Below, in pieces: positions 19,401 through 28,864 of a DNA stretch of 64,000 nt (position 1 is its first letter; every line of letters starts with the position of its first letter). The notes under the pieces are model-generated. The model saw only the letters and a program-made list of their open reading frames with translations, made no database searches and was not told the origin of the DNA. This DNA comes from CAXMQZ01 sp963719055 (GTDB taxonomy: Bacteria > Acidobacteriota > Thermoanaerobaculia > Multivoradales > JAHEKO01). Made by a program: the position numbers and the translations under genes. Location: positions 448,360 through 512,359 of the forward strand of contig CAVRAU010000008.1 in NCBI GenBank assembly GCA_963719055.1. The letters run 5' to 3'.

Positions 19401-19912
19401 GCCATGAGGCCCAGCGCCTCGACCCGGTAGTGCTCCTGGAGCTCTTCAAATGTCACACCGCCGGTGACCGAGATAGCCTTGGTGGTAGGCCCCATGGAGC
19501 CGCAGACAAATCGAGGCCGACCGGGCTCATCAAACTCTTCGCCGGCCCGCCGCGCCAAGGCCGCAGCCAGTCGATTGAGCTCGAAGGCCTCAGCCTCCAA
19601 GTCGTACTCGGCCAGGACCAGAGGCGTCCCACCGAAGCTGTTGGTCTCGACAATATCGGCGCCGGCGGCCAGGTAGCGCTGGTGGAGTCGGAGGACCACA
19701 TCCGGTCGCGTGCTACAGAGATTCTCGTTGCAGCCTTCGAGCTCGGGACCGCCGAAGTCTGCGGCCGTCAGGTTCTCATCCTGGAGACCCGTACCGGTGG
19801 CTCCGTCCAGCACCAGGATACGCTCCTCGAGACCCTCGAGCAGCGCCTGGGTCCGTGCCTCCCGATCCTCCGGGCATTCGGGTATGGGAACGTTGAAGTC
19901 GTATTTCGTCAT
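16418..19912 (-). CDS. metH: Cobalamin-dependent methionine synthase
   Basis: Methyltransferase that makes methionine from homocysteine and 5-methyltetrahydrofolate using cobalamin. All four modules are present in about 1164 residues: homocysteine/zinc barrel (GLNCATGPE and GGCCGTTDKH supply the Cys ligands); pterin-binding barrel (about 355-620); cap and B12 domain with the cobalt-binding DVHDIGKNLVD; and the C-terminal activation domain that reductively remethylates with SAM (FPARSEGNKLILLD, GADGLCLSDYILP). ATG at 19912 is preferred over the in-frame GTG at 19921, which abuts the T-tract of the upstream terminator. Expression is controlled by the SAM riboswitch at 19996-20080. Confidence 0.96.
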   Translation of the reverse strand: MTKYDFNVPIPECPEDREARTQALLEGLEERILVLDGATGTGLQDENLTAADFGGPELEGCNENLCSTRPDVVLRLHQRYLAAGADIVETNSFGGTPLVLAEYDLEAEAFELNRLAAALARRAGEEFDEPGRPRFVCGSMGPTTKAISVTGGVTFEELQEHYRVEALGLMAGGADYLLLETCQDTRNIKAGMLAIERAFEQAGWRIPVAVSVTIETTGTMLAGQDAEALAVSLLHSDLLYLGLNCATGPELMSDSLRTLSDLARTRVACVPNAGLPDEDGLYHEGPEQFVQIFSRFLDSHWINLVGGCCGTTDKHVAALAELVKGRRPRQASHHQRSMVSGIEAVELTADNRPLLVGERTNVLGSRKFKRLIAEGEFEAAAEIGRGQARSGAQVLDICMQDPDRDEVTDVDRFLEQVTRMVKLPLMIDTTDAEVMERALTWCQGKAVLNSINLEEGSARFDRVVPLAQRFGAAIIVGMIDETGMAVSVERKGEVARRSYRILTEDMGFPPEDIWFDALVFPCGTGDENYIGSAASTIEGVRWLKTEAPLAKTVLGISNVSFGLPVAGREILNSVFLYHCTQAGLDAALVNTQRLARYAEISDEERKLAEALIFLEPGDVAGSERAITEFTEHFRDLSSRAETRPRSELPLEERLARAVVEGSKEGLLEDLDQALADERWPEPLDIINGPLMAGMSEVGRLFNDNQLIVAEVLQSAEVMKAAVSHLEPHMDRVEGSSRGKILLATVKGDVHDIGKNLVDIILSNNGFEVINLGIKVHSEQLIQAVREHQPDVIGLSGLLVKSAQQMVTTAEDLSVVDIDLPLVVGGAALTRRFTHKKIAPAYLGFSTYAKDAMHGLELVDRLTDPQKRAGLEKEVAVIRAADQAAASPTRPTFGETTERSSTVRIDLPVPVPPHLDRIVEELALDEVWAQVNPQMLYGKHLGLKGSIKQLEAKHDPKLAKLKRVVDEIQEVARAGSMHAKAVWQFFPARSEGNKLILLDSGSGEPQVSWDFPRQRGADGLCLSDYILPEGDQVALFVTTAGDGVAARANQWKEEGEFLKSHAFAALALETAEAAAEVVHKKLRALWGFADPEEMTLQDRFSARYRGNRYSFGYPACPDLAMQRQLFAVLRPEEIGVALTEGDMMEPEASVSALVIHHPDARYFGV

Positions 19913-19921
19913 CGAATCCAC

Positions 19922-19955
19922 AAAAAATCCCGCCTCGTAGCATCACGGAAGCGGG
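19922..19955 (-). terminator. Intrinsic terminator of riboswitch expression platform
   Basis: On the transcribed strand CCCGC (19951-19955) pairs with GCGGG (19929-19933), with an inner CGT/ACG pair, followed by A and six T's (19922-19927). It lies directly before the metH start and after the SAM aptamer, so it can act as the ligand-dependent off switch. Confidence 0.8.
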
Positions 19956-19995
19956 TTCTCTTCGCCGGACAGTTGGTTGCCGCCGTTTGGCGACC

Positions 19996-20080
19996 ACATC
20001 CTCACCTTGCGGTGAGATGGCACCTTGGGTGTCCGTCCCAGGTTGCCGAGCCCGATTTGCGATCGGACCGCTCCGGATGC
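19996..20080 (-). promoter_or_regulatory. SAM-I/SAM-IV superfamily riboswitch upstream of metH
   Basis: The transcribed strand shows the core of the SAM-I/IV aptamer. P1 pairs GCATCC (20075-20080) with GGATGT (19996-20001). The 5' strand continues as ATCCGGAGCGGT, close to the S-box AUCAAGAGAGGU. The conserved CGGCAACC is followed by P3 (TGGG...CCCA) and AAGGTGCCA, and P4 is CTCACC-GCAA-GGTGAG. The P2 arm (CCGAT-CGCAA-ATCGG) is shorter than in classic SAM-I, which usually has a kink-turn there. Together with the terminator, high SAM would stop transcription into metH. Confidence 0.8.
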
Positions 20081-20087
20081 AGGCTGC

Positions 20088-20117
20088 AGCCTAGCCCACC
20101 CCGCGAAGACGTGTCAA
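20088..20117 (-). promoter_or_regulatory. metH: Sigma70-type promoter for metH leader
   Basis: TTGACA (20112-20117) and TAGGCT (20088-20093) are separated by 18 bp. Transcription would begin near 20081, at the first base of the aptamer. It lies in the metF-metH gap, so metH can be transcribed independently of metF. Confidence 0.6.
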
Positions 20118-20144
20118 ACGAATACTGTGGTGGCTATTCGCCGC

Positions 20145-21095
20145 TCAGGGGCGCAGCTTGGCCATCAGCATGTTGATGGCCTTGGAGCTCTGCATCAGAT
20201 AGAAGTGGAGGGAAGGGACGCCGCGGTTGAGGAGGTCTTCGGCTTGCTTGCAGGCCCACTCGACGCCGATCTCGGTGACGTGGCCGGGCTTGGCGGAGGC
20301 GATCTCGTCGGCCAACTCGCTCGGAATGTCACAGTGGAACTTGCTCGGGATCGACATGAGCTGCCGCTGGGTCGTAATGATCTTGATGCCCGGAATGATC
20401 GGCACATCCACCCCGGCTTCTCGACAACCCTTCGCATAATCGAAGTAGCTCTCGTTGTCGAAGAACATCTGAGTGACAATGTAGTCGCTCCCGGCATCCA
20501 CCTTGGCCTTGGTACGGCGGATATCACTGGCCATGTTCGGAGCCTCGAAGTGCTTTTCCGGATAGCCGGCGACACCGACGCAAAAACTCGAAGGCTCGGC
20601 ATCGAGCAGCTCGTCCTCCAGGTACTGGCCCCGGTTCATGTCGGCGATCTGTCGGACCAGGTCTACGGCGTGGTCGTTGGCCGTTCGGCCGTATTGCAGC
20701 GGCTTCTTGAAGCCATTCTGGTCGCCCCGAATCGCCAACACATTGTCGATTCCGAGGTACTTGAGCTCGATCAGAAAGTCCTCGGTCTCTTCGCGTGTGA
20801 ACCCGAGACAGAGCACGTGCGGTACGGCATCGATGTTGTACTTGTTCTGGATCAGCGCACAGATGCCGAGGGTCCCCGGCCTTTTGCGCTTGACCTTGCG
20901 CTCGATACCGTTGGCGGTCTCCTCGTAGATGACCTGAGAACCATGGCTGGTGGTGTCGATAAACGGCGGATCGTACTTCGACAGATCCTCGATCAGCGCC
21001 ATCAGATCCTGCACGTTGCCACCTCTCAGAGGAGGAATGATCTCGTAGCTGATCAGGGGCTTGGTGGCTCTCGCCAGATGCTCGATGACTTTCAT
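20145..21095 (-). CDS. metF: 5,10-methylenetetrahydrofolate reductase
   Basis: Flavoprotein of 316 residues that reduces methylene-THF to 5-methyl-THF, the methyl donor for the adjacent MetH. The TIM-barrel family pattern is intact: ISYEIIPPLRGG near the N-terminus, the FAD/folate segment LGIDNVLAIRGDQ and later DYIVTQMFFDNESYFDY. The length matches the family. It reads into the metH leader but lies upstream of the riboswitch, so SAM control acts on metH and not on metF itself, unless metF has its own unseen element. Confidence 0.92.
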   Translation of the reverse strand: MKVIEHLARATKPLISYEIIPPLRGGNVQDLMALIEDLSKYDPPFIDTTSHGSQVIYEETANGIERKVKRKRPGTLGICALIQNKYNIDAVPHVLCLGFTREETEDFLIELKYLGIDNVLAIRGDQNGFKKPLQYGRTANDHAVDLVRQIADMNRGQYLEDELLDAEPSSFCVGVAGYPEKHFEAPNMASDIRRTKAKVDAGSDYIVTQMFFDNESYFDYAKGCREAGVDVPIIPGIKIITTQRQLMSIPSKFHCDIPSELADEIASAKPGHVTEIGVEWACKQAEDLLNRGVPSLHFYLMQSSKAINMLMAKLRP

Positions 21096-21153
21096 GGCCA
21101 GCGTCCAGGGAGCTTAGCTCCCATGGGCTCGCAATCGCAAGCGCGGTATCGCT

Positions 21154-21556
21154 TCAACGGTGGATCTCGTTCGACTTCGTCAGCTTGACACTCTGCCTGG
21201 CGATGAGCCCGCCGATCAAGACCCCCGCCGCATCCGCCACCAGATCCGCCACATCGAAGTGACGCCAGGGCACCAGGATTTGCAGCGCCTCGAGACTGAA
21301 TGAGATCACCAGAGTCAGGAATGCGCTCTTCAGCACGGGTCGCTCGACGGTCGTCGAGATCGCTCAACGAGCGGGCCACCAACACGACCATGACCATGAA
21401 AGCGAAGATGTGCTGAAGTTTGTCGATCCACCGCTCGAGGCTCAGCGGTAGCCAGGATTCGAATTCGGGCAAGGCCTCGGCAGGCATCATCATCAAGGCC
21501 GTGACGGTGGCAACCCAGAGACCCGCGTGCAGGTGAGGTGAACGAAGATAATTCAC
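21154..21556 (-). CDS. VanZ-like membrane protein, frameshifted
   Basis: Small membrane protein of the VanZ-like family. The N-terminal part has LWVATVTALMMMPAEALP and the characteristic DKLQHIFAFMVMVVLVARSL. After a frame change near 21340 the C-terminal part reads FLTLVISFSLEALQILVPWR and DVADLVADAAGVLIGGLIA, the most conserved VanZ block. The start is GTG at 21556. VanZ-like proteins are linked to envelope functions, but the biochemical role is unknown. One indel restores a normal length of about 134 residues. Confidence 0.7.
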
Positions 21557-21614
21557 AGAAGAAGGGAGTCTAACCCAAGCTCAAAGGCGATAGACTGATC
21601 ATGTCGAGGAACCG

Positions 21615-22374
21615 ATGATGATCGACATTCACAGCCATATCCTGCCTGGAATCGACGACGGGGCCACGGACTCGAACGAGTCGCTGAAGATCTGCAAGCT
21701 GGCGGCGAACCTGGGCTGCGAGGCCATGATCGCCACCCCGCATCAGCGGCACCCGGCCTGGTGGAATACCGAGAACGTCAAGCTCGAGATTCTGCTGGAT
21801 CGACTTCAGGAGCAGATCGGAGATCGCCTCCGTCTGTATCTCGGCGCCGAGATTCGGGTCGGGAAGGGATTCATGCAGGACCTGGAGCGAGTTCGAGAGC
21901 TCGGGTCTGGCATCGCTGGCGGGTTCCGACTATCTGCTGCTCGAGTTCGAGCGCCGGGAGCTCTCGGTGGATCCCATCGACATCGTCCAGAGAGTGCAGG
22001 CCGCGGGTTGGCGACCGATCGTGGCGCACCCGGAGTTCATCCGTTCGATCGCCAAGGATCGTCAGCTCGCCAAGACCCTGGTAGATGCCGGAGCCCTGAC
22101 GCAGATCACGGCGATGAGCGTCACCGGCGATTTCGGTTTCGAGGCCAAGGAGTGCGCCAGCGCACTGATGGACGCCGGGCTGGTCCACTTTGTCGCCAGC
22201 GATTGTCACGGATACCGGCGTCGGCCCCCGGGTCTCAAGGGCGCGATCTCCAAGATCAAGGCCAAATGGGGCCGAGAGTACGCGACCCAGCTGACTGTCG
22301 AGAATCCCCGAGCCGTTCTCGAGAATCGGCCGGTCGAGCCTCTCCGCGTCGGGACGCTGACGGCTCGAGAGTGA
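21615..22374 (+). CDS. PHP-family tyrosine phosphatase (CpsB/YwqE-like), frameshifted
   Basis: Second CpsB-like PHP phosphatase, about 252 residues when rejoined. The metal motifs DIHSHILPGIDDGAT, ATPHQRHPAWW, VAHPEF and ASDCHGYRRRPP are all present. A frame change near 21912-21925 joins GSGIA to AGSDYLLLEFERRELS. ATG at 21615 (or 21618) follows an AGGA ribosome site. It stands before three NDP-sugar genes. Like the 7.5-kb paralogue it may act on the Wzc-type kinase; the two differ in sequence, so they may serve different kinases or polymers. Confidence 0.78.
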
Positions 22375-22443
22375 GTCACTACATTGCACCCCAACTTCGA
22401 GCCATTCAAACTCCGGTCGCAGCACTGACGTAGGGAATCTCTG

Positions 22444-23766
22444 ATGAGCGAAACACTTCATGATCTGCGATCCAAGATCGATAGCCAAGAGGCCCTGGTG
22501 GGTGTCATCGGTCTCGGTTATGTCGGGCTGCCACTGGCCCTGGCGTTTGCCGAGAGTGGCTTCGAGGTTCTGGGGTTCGATGTCGACCAGTCGAAGGTCG
22601 ACCAGCTGACCCAGGGCCAGAGCTACATCCACTACATCGCTGCCGAACGCATCGTCGATGCAGCGGCGAAGGGCCTGCTCGGAGCGACGTCCGACTTTTC
22701 CCGTTTGGCTGAGCCCGATGCCATCCTGGCTTGCGTCCCCACACCGCTGACCGAGAATCGCGAGCCCGACATGTCCTATGTCAGGGCCACGACCGAGCTC
22801 ATAGACAAGACCTTGCGACCGGGGCAATTGATTGTCCTCGAGTCGACGACCTATCCAGGCACCACCCGCGAGCTTCTCCAGACCACTCTCGAGAAGAGCG
22901 GTCTCGTCTGCGGTTCGGATTTCTTCCTGGCGTATTCGCCAGAGAGAGAGGACCCTGGCAATCCGAGATTCGGACCCTCGACCATCCCGAAGGTCGTTGG
23001 CGGCGTCGATGCGGGCTCCGGGGATCTCGCCGAAGCCCTCTACTCGCAAGTCGTCGTCGAGACCGTCCGCGTCTCCTCAGCCGAAGCGGCCGAAGCCAGC
23101 AAACTGACCGAGAACATCTTCCGAGCGGTGAACATCGCCCTGGTCAACGAGCTCAAGACCGTCTATGACGAGATGGGGATCGACGTCTGGGAAGTCTTGG
23201 ACGCCGCAGAGACCAAGCCCTTCGGCTTCATGCGTTTCAACCCGGGACCAGGCTGGGGCGGCCATTGCATTCCGATCGACCCGTTCTACCTGTCCTGGAA
23301 AGCGAGACAGTTTGACGCCCCGACTCGCTTTATCGAGTTGGCAGGTGAGGTCAACGTCGAGATGCCCAAGCGGGTCATCACCAAGCTGCAGCTGGCGCTC
23401 AATCAGGTGCGCAAGCCCGTGCAGGGCAGCAAGATTCTGGTGCTCGGTCTAGCTTACAAGAAGGACGTCGCGGATCCCCGTGAGAGCCCCGCTTTCGAGA
23501 TTCTCTGGCAGCTGCAGCAGCTCGGTGCCGAGGTCAGATATCACGACCCACACATTCCACAGGCCCCGGCGATGCGCTCCTGGAAGGGTCTCGAGATGCA
23601 GCCATCCATCGAGCTGACACCCGAAGTTATCCGACAGCAGGATGCGGTGCTCATCGTGACGGACCACACCGATGTGGACTACGATTCGATTCTCGAAAAC
23701 GCCCGACTGATTGTCGATACCCGCGGAATCTACCGTAACTCCGACGCCAAGGTCGTTCGAGCCTAA
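22444..23766 (+). CDS. UDP-N-acetylhexosamine/UDP-glucose 6-dehydrogenase family
   Basis: Enzyme of 440 residues that oxidises C6 of a nucleotide sugar to a uronic acid with NAD+, most like the WbpA/TviB (UDP-GlcNAc/UDP-GalNAc) branch. Seen: Rossmann motif GVIGLGYVGLPLALAFAES, the SPERED-type segment LAYSPEREDPGN, the catalytic cysteine in GWGGHCIPIDPFY and the C-terminal NAD-binding block VLGLAYKKDVADPRES. The next gene, a WbpP-like epimerase, starts 5 bp downstream. Together they would supply an acetamido-uronic acid for polysaccharide. Confidence 0.85.
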   Translation: MSETLHDLRSKIDSQEALVGVIGLGYVGLPLALAFAESGFEVLGFDVDQSKVDQLTQGQSYIHYIAAERIVDAAAKGLLGATSDFSRLAEPDAILACVPTPLTENREPDMSYVRATTELIDKTLRPGQLIVLESTTYPGTTRELLQTTLEKSGLVCGSDFFLAYSPEREDPGNPRFGPSTIPKVVGGVDAGSGDLAEALYSQVVVETVRVSSAEAAEASKLTENIFRAVNIALVNELKTVYDEMGIDVWEVLDAAETKPFGFMRFNPGPGWGGHCIPIDPFYLSWKARQFDAPTRFIELAGEVNVEMPKRVITKLQLALNQVRKPVQGSKILVLGLAYKKDVADPRESPAFEILWQLQQLGAEVRYHDPHIPQAPAMRSWKGLEMQPSIELTPEVIRQQDAVLIVTDHTDVDYDSILENARLIVDTRGIYRNSDAKVVRA

Positions 23767-23770
23767 AACC

Positions 23771-24739
23771 ATGCCTCTGCCTCAACTGCAAGGAACTCGG
23801 GTACTCGTCACGGGCGGTGCCGGCTTCATCGGCTCTCATCTGGTGGACGGCCTGTTGTCGCAGGGTGCAGAGGTCAGGGTCCTGGACAACCTGGCGACGG
23901 GTCATCTCGAGAATCTGGCCCATTGCAGAAGCGATATCGAGTTCCTGCAAGGCGACATCCGCGATCTGGAAACCTGTCGAAAGGCTGCTGAAAGCTGCGC
24001 AATGGTCTTTCATCAGGCCGCCCTGGGGTCGGTACCGCGTTCGGTCAAGGACCCCTCCACCAGCTTCGAGGTCAACGTCCAGGGGACCGTCAACGTGGTG
24101 ACGGCGGCCAAGGATGCCGGCGCGAACCGCCTGGTCTACGCTTCTTCGTCCAGCGTCTATGGCGACAGCCCGAAACTCCCCAAGTGCGTTGGCGAAGAGG
24201 GCAAACCCCTTTCTCCCTACGCTGCCACAAAGCAGATCAACGAACAGATCGCCGGCGTGTTCGCCACCAGCTACGGTCTCGAGGCCATCGGCTTGCGATA
24301 CTTCAACATCTATGGAGCCCGCCAAGACCCCGAGGGGCCCTACGCGGCGGTCATCCCGCGATTCTTCAAGGCTGCTTTGAGCGGCGAACCCATGACCATC
24401 TACGGCGATGGCGAGCAGAGTCGGGATTTCACTCATGTCTCGGATGCCGTGCAAGCCAACCTGATGGCCGGCGGCGCCGAGCCCGCGGCCTGCGGACGCG
24501 CCTACAACATCGCAGCAGGCCAGGCCACCTCGGTCAACGTCCTGGCGCGAGAGATCGCCGAACTGTGCGACAGCCCCAGCCAGCCCTCATACGAGCCGCC
24601 GCGAGCTGGAGACGTCAAGCATTCCCTAGCTGATCTGATTCAGACTACAGCTGCCATCGAGTACCAACCGAGTGTCACGCTGGCAGCAGGATTGGCCGCC
24701 AGCCTCGACCACTATCGGAGCATTCTGGAGTCCAAATGA
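23771..24739 (+). CDS. NAD-dependent nucleotide-sugar epimerase (WbpP-like)
   Basis: Extended SDR enzyme of 322 residues. Features: NAD motif VTGGAGFIGSHLV, DNLATGH, catalytic serine region YASSSSVYG and YAATK with the Tyr/Lys pair. GEQSRDFTHVSDAV is typical of UDP-hexose 4-epimerases acting on N-acetylated sugars. ATG at 23771 follows the dehydrogenase by 5 bp. The 3' end overlaps the next epimerase (ATGA). Confidence 0.85.
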   Translation: MPLPQLQGTRVLVTGGAGFIGSHLVDGLLSQGAEVRVLDNLATGHLENLAHCRSDIEFLQGDIRDLETCRKAAESCAMVFHQAALGSVPRSVKDPSTSFEVNVQGTVNVVTAAKDAGANRLVYASSSSVYGDSPKLPKCVGEEGKPLSPYAATKQINEQIAGVFATSYGLEAIGLRYFNIYGARQDPEGPYAAVIPRFFKAALSGEPMTIYGDGEQSRDFTHVSDAVQANLMAGGAEPAACGRAYNIAAGQATSVNVLAREIAELCDSPSQPSYEPPRAGDVKHSLADLIQTTAAIEYQPSVTLAAGLAASLDHYRSILESK

Positions 24740-25680
24740 ACCAAGAGAACGACCTCAAGACCGCCCTCGTCACCGGGGGTGCCGGATTTATCGGTTCGCA
24801 CATCGCAGATGCCCTGGTGGACCGGGGCTACCGGGTGATCGTTCTGGACGACCTCTCCTCGGGCCGACGAGAAAATGTCAATCCGGCGGCCGAGCTGCAG
24901 GAGCTGGACATTCGCTCCGCCGAGGCAGCCCAGTTGATCGACAAGGAACGCCCCACCGTCATGTTCCACCTGGCGGCACAGATGGATGTGCGTCGTTCCA
25001 CCGAGGATCCGGCTTTCGACGCTTCGATCAATGTGCTGGGGACCTTGAATCTGCTCAACGCGGCCGTCAAGGCTGGGGTTCAGCAGTTCATCTTCGCCTC
25101 GACCGGTGGCGCGATCTACGGCGAGCAGGATGTGCATCCAGCACCCGAGGGACATCCGGAGCGGCCGGTCTCTCCCTATGGCGTCTCGAAGCTCGCGGGT
25201 GAGCGGTACATGTACTACTTTCACGTGCAGTACGGGCTCGACGTCACGTGCCTGCGCTTTGCCAACGTCTATGGCGAGCGTCAGAACCCCCATGGCGAGG
25301 CTGGCGTGGTCGCCATCTTCCTGAAGCTGCTCTACGAAGGCAAGCAACCTGTCATCAACGGCGACGGGCTGCAGACCCGGGACTACATCCACGTCTCGGA
25401 CGTGGTGCGGGCCAACATGGCGGCCATCGGTCGCTCGGGATTTCGCATCCTCAACGTCGGCACCGGCATCGAATCCAACGTCGTCGATCTCTACGAAGGC
25501 ATTCGCACCGCCGCGGGATCAGAGCTCGCTGCGACGCACGGCCCCGGCCAGCCCGGTGAGCAACGTCGATCCTCGGTGGATGCCAGCAAGCTCCGTGAGG
25601 AGTTGGGTGTACCCGAGCCGATTCCTCTGGGTGAAGGGTTGCAGCGAACTGCGGATTGGTTTCGCACTCACAACACGTAG
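24736..25680 (+). CDS. NAD-dependent nucleotide-sugar epimerase/dehydratase (GalE-like)
   Basis: Second extended SDR, 314 residues, related to the 23.8-kb gene and probably an old duplication. NAD motif VTGGAGFIGSHIAD, DDLSSGRREN, active-site ASTGGAIYGE and YGVSK with Tyr/Lys, and the binding segment GLQTRDYIHVSDVV. The T-G-G-A-I-Y-G serine site is common in short GalE-like UDP-glucose 4-epimerases of bacteria and archaea. It is the last gene of the three-enzyme operon; a palindrome and a bidirectional hairpin follow. Confidence 0.83.
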   Translation: MNQENDLKTALVTGGAGFIGSHIADALVDRGYRVIVLDDLSSGRRENVNPAAELQELDIRSAEAAQLIDKERPTVMFHLAAQMDVRRSTEDPAFDASINVLGTLNLLNAAVKAGVQQFIFASTGGAIYGEQDVHPAPEGHPERPVSPYGVSKLAGERYMYYFHVQYGLDVTCLRFANVYGERQNPHGEAGVVAIFLKLLYEGKQPVINGDGLQTRDYIHVSDVVRANMAAIGRSGFRILNVGTGIESNVVDLYEGIRTAAGSELAATHGPGQPGEQRRSSVDASKLREELGVPEPIPLGEGLQRTADWFRTHNT

Positions 25681-25701
25681 GACGAGAGCTTGCCGCCACA
25701 A

Positions 25702-25726
25702 GGGAGGGCGCCAGGCCCTCCCCTAC
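25702..25726 (-). repeat. REP-like palindrome, GTAG type
   Basis: GGGAGGGC-GCCA-GGCCCTCCC then CTAC on the plus strand, i.e. GTAG heading the palindrome on the minus strand. It is intergenic, after the epimerase operon. Confidence 0.75.
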
Positions 25727-25760
25727 AAGCCTCCACTGCTCCACTGCTCCATTGCCAAGG

Positions 25761-25792
25761 CAAAAAGGCCGGTCCCTTTTCGGGACCGGCCT
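25761..25792 (-). terminator. Intrinsic terminator after groEL
   Basis: An 11-bp perfect stem (25766-25776 with 25782-25792, AGGCCGGTCCC) with a 5-base loop is followed on the minus strand by TTTTT (25762-25766). It ends groEL transcription and may also stop the convergent epimerase transcript. Confidence 0.88.
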
Positions 25793-25819
25793 AGTCTGTC
25801 GAACGCGTTCGAGACGCGA

Positions 25820-27472
<1,653 letters not shown>

Positions 27473-27506
27473 TTTTTCAATAACCTCCCTTTTGCTTGAC
27501 TCTGAA

Positions 27507-27800
27507 CTAGCCGACGACGGCCAGAATCTCGTCTTCGCGAAGAATGATGTACTCGACGTCGTCGATTTTGATCTCGGATCCGGAATATTTGCCCACGAGG
27601 ACGCGATCACCGGCGCTCACATCCATCGGCGCACGGCTGCCGTCATCCTGGATCTTGCCAGGACCTACAGCAACGATTTCAGCCTCTTGCGGCTTCTCTT
27701 TGGCGGTGTCGGGAATGATGATGCCGCCGCGGACCTGCTCCTCTTCCTCGAGCCGCTTGGCGAGCACGCGATCGTGCAGGGGACGAATTTTTGCAGCCAC
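27507..27800 (-). CDS. groES: Co-chaperonin GroES
   Basis: Heptameric lid of the GroEL chamber, 97 residues. The family pattern IRPLHDRVLAKRLEEEE, the mobile loop VRGGIIIPDTAKEKPQ and VLVGKYSGSEIKIDDVEYII are all present. It is the first gene of the heat-shock operon, preceded by GGAGGT and the CIRCE element. Confidence 0.98.
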   Translation of the reverse strand: MAAKIRPLHDRVLAKRLEEEEQVRGGIIIPDTAKEKPQEAEIVAVGPGKIQDDGSRAPMDVSAGDRVLVGKYSGSEIKIDDVEYIILREDEILAVVG

Positions 27801-27865
27801 TACGATACCTCCTGTAGTTAATTAAACCCTTTGGTTTTGGTAATGAAGTGTCCCGATTGACGGGA

Positions 27866-27892
27866 TTAGCACTCACTGATCAAGAGTGCTAA
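27866..27892 (-). promoter_or_regulatory. CIRCE operator (HrcA site)
   Basis: A perfect 9-bp inverted repeat, TTAGCACTC-N9-GAGTGCTAA, identical to the CIRCE consensus. It lies just downstream of the -10 box and 65 bp before groES, the normal place for HrcA repression. hrcA itself is not in the window. Confidence 0.97.
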
Positions 27893-27895
27893 CAG

Positions 27896-27924
27896 AGTGT
27901 ACGACCGGAGTATTCCGTTGTCAA
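27896..27924 (-). promoter_or_regulatory. groES: Sigma70-type promoter of groESL
   Basis: TTGACA (27919-27924) and TACACT (27896-27901) with a 17-bp spacer, directly upstream of CIRCE. Confidence 0.85.
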
Positions 27925-27967
27925 GAAAAATCGTACGGAATCTTAGTGCCGTACACTCACCCACGGA

Positions 27968-27990
27968 CCGGCGTGGAAGCCCGCCACTAC
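27968..27990 (-). repeat. REP-like palindrome overlapping cysQ stop
   Basis: On the minus strand GTAG-TGGCGGGC-TTCCAC-GCCGGTCC. The TAG of GTAG is the stop codon of cysQ (TCG-TAG). Confidence 0.7.
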
Positions 27991-28781
27991 GAGTCGGTGC
28001 GAGCGATCAGGTCGTGGATAGGCCTTTGTAGCTGCGGAGGGTAGGCCAGCAGTCCCTTGAGAAGCGGCGAGGGCTGGTTGAAGGCTCGCTCGGGCTCTTC
28101 CTTGGGCTCGATGATACCGCCAGCCGCCCGCACCAGAGCGATTCCGGCCACTACATCCCACTCGTTCTTGGGAACCAGGGTCCAGGTGGCATCCACCAGA
28201 CCGGCGGCGACCAAAGCGAGCTTGTAGGCCACGGAGCCACAAGGGCGAACCTCGAGTCCATGACCCTGGAAGCGCTCCCACTCGCCGCGGCGAATCTCGC
28301 TGTTGCTGGCCAAAACGACCGCTCCCTCCAGGGACTCGCGACTGGAGACCTGTGCAGGTTCGCCGTTGAGCGTCACGCCATGGCCGATCGCTCCCAGAAC
28401 CAGCTGTTGAGTGGCCGGATTGAGAATCCCCCCAGCTACCGGCTGCCCATCCTCCACCAGACCGATGGAGACCGACCATTGCGGAATGCCCTCGACGAAT
28501 TCCCGAGTCCCGTCGAGCGGATCGACGACCCAGGCTCGCCGCTTGTCGAGCCGCGCGTGGTCATCGACGGTCTCTTCCGACAGCCAGCCCTCGCCGGGCT
28601 CGGGGAGCAGGCGCTTGAGGACATCATCGACCCTCTGATCGGCCTCGGTGACCGGATCGCCACCCGCCTTACGCTCGACCGCAATCGCACCGGGGGTAAA
28701 GGGCGCCAGGGCTCTTTCGGCTTCCCGCAAGGCCGCTTCGATGCGGCGGACATCGTCTTGGCGCTGCGCTGGATCCGTCAT
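27987..28781 (-). CDS. cysQ: 3'(2'),5'-bisphosphate nucleotidase (inositol monophosphatase family)
   Basis: Mg-dependent phosphatase of 264 residues that removes the 3'-phosphate from PAP, the by-product of PAPS use. Metal-site motifs are VTEADQRVD, WLSEET, DPLDGTREF and NEWDVVAG, all typical of the CysQ branch. It follows the fused sulfate adenylyltransferase/APS kinase gene, which makes PAPS, so the pair forms a PAPS-making and PAP-clearing unit. General inositol monophosphatase activity is the alternative. Confidence 0.85.
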   Translation of the reverse strand: MTDPAQRQDDVRRIEAALREAERALAPFTPGAIAVERKAGGDPVTEADQRVDDVLKRLLPEPGEGWLSEETVDDHARLDKRRAWVVDPLDGTREFVEGIPQWSVSIGLVEDGQPVAGGILNPATQQLVLGAIGHGVTLNGEPAQVSSRESLEGAVVLASNSEIRRGEWERFQGHGLEVRPCGSVAYKLALVAAGLVDATWTLVPKNEWDVVAGIALVRAAGGIIEPKEEPERAFNQPSPLLKGLLAYPPQLQRPIHDLIARTDS

Positions 28782-28806
28782 CGTCGTTCACCTCGGCGTG
28801 GGGGAA

Positions 28807-28831
28807 GGCCGGCACGGAGGCCGGCCACTAC
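28807..28831 (-). repeat. REP-like palindrome, GTAG type
   Basis: GGCCGGC-ACGGAG-GCCGGCC-A-CTAC on the plus strand: the clearest copy of the family consensus. Intergenic, between sat/cysC and cysQ. Confidence 0.88.
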
Positions 28832-28864
28832 AAAATGTCGCTTCTTCAATGCCTTGTTCTCTTC

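Noticed and set aside
19922..20117. Cobalamin riboswitch in front of metH
   Set aside because: No B12-box-like sequence is seen, and the element matches the SAM-I/IV core instead.
17549..20176. 875-residue open frame antisense to metH
   Set aside because: It is the mirror frame of a GC-rich conserved gene. Its protein resembles no family, while the opposite strand has all MetH motifs.
25702..25726. Terminator of the epimerase operon
   Set aside because: The palindrome lacks a T-tract and has the GTAG head of the repeat family; the real hairpin with a T-tract lies at 25761-25792.
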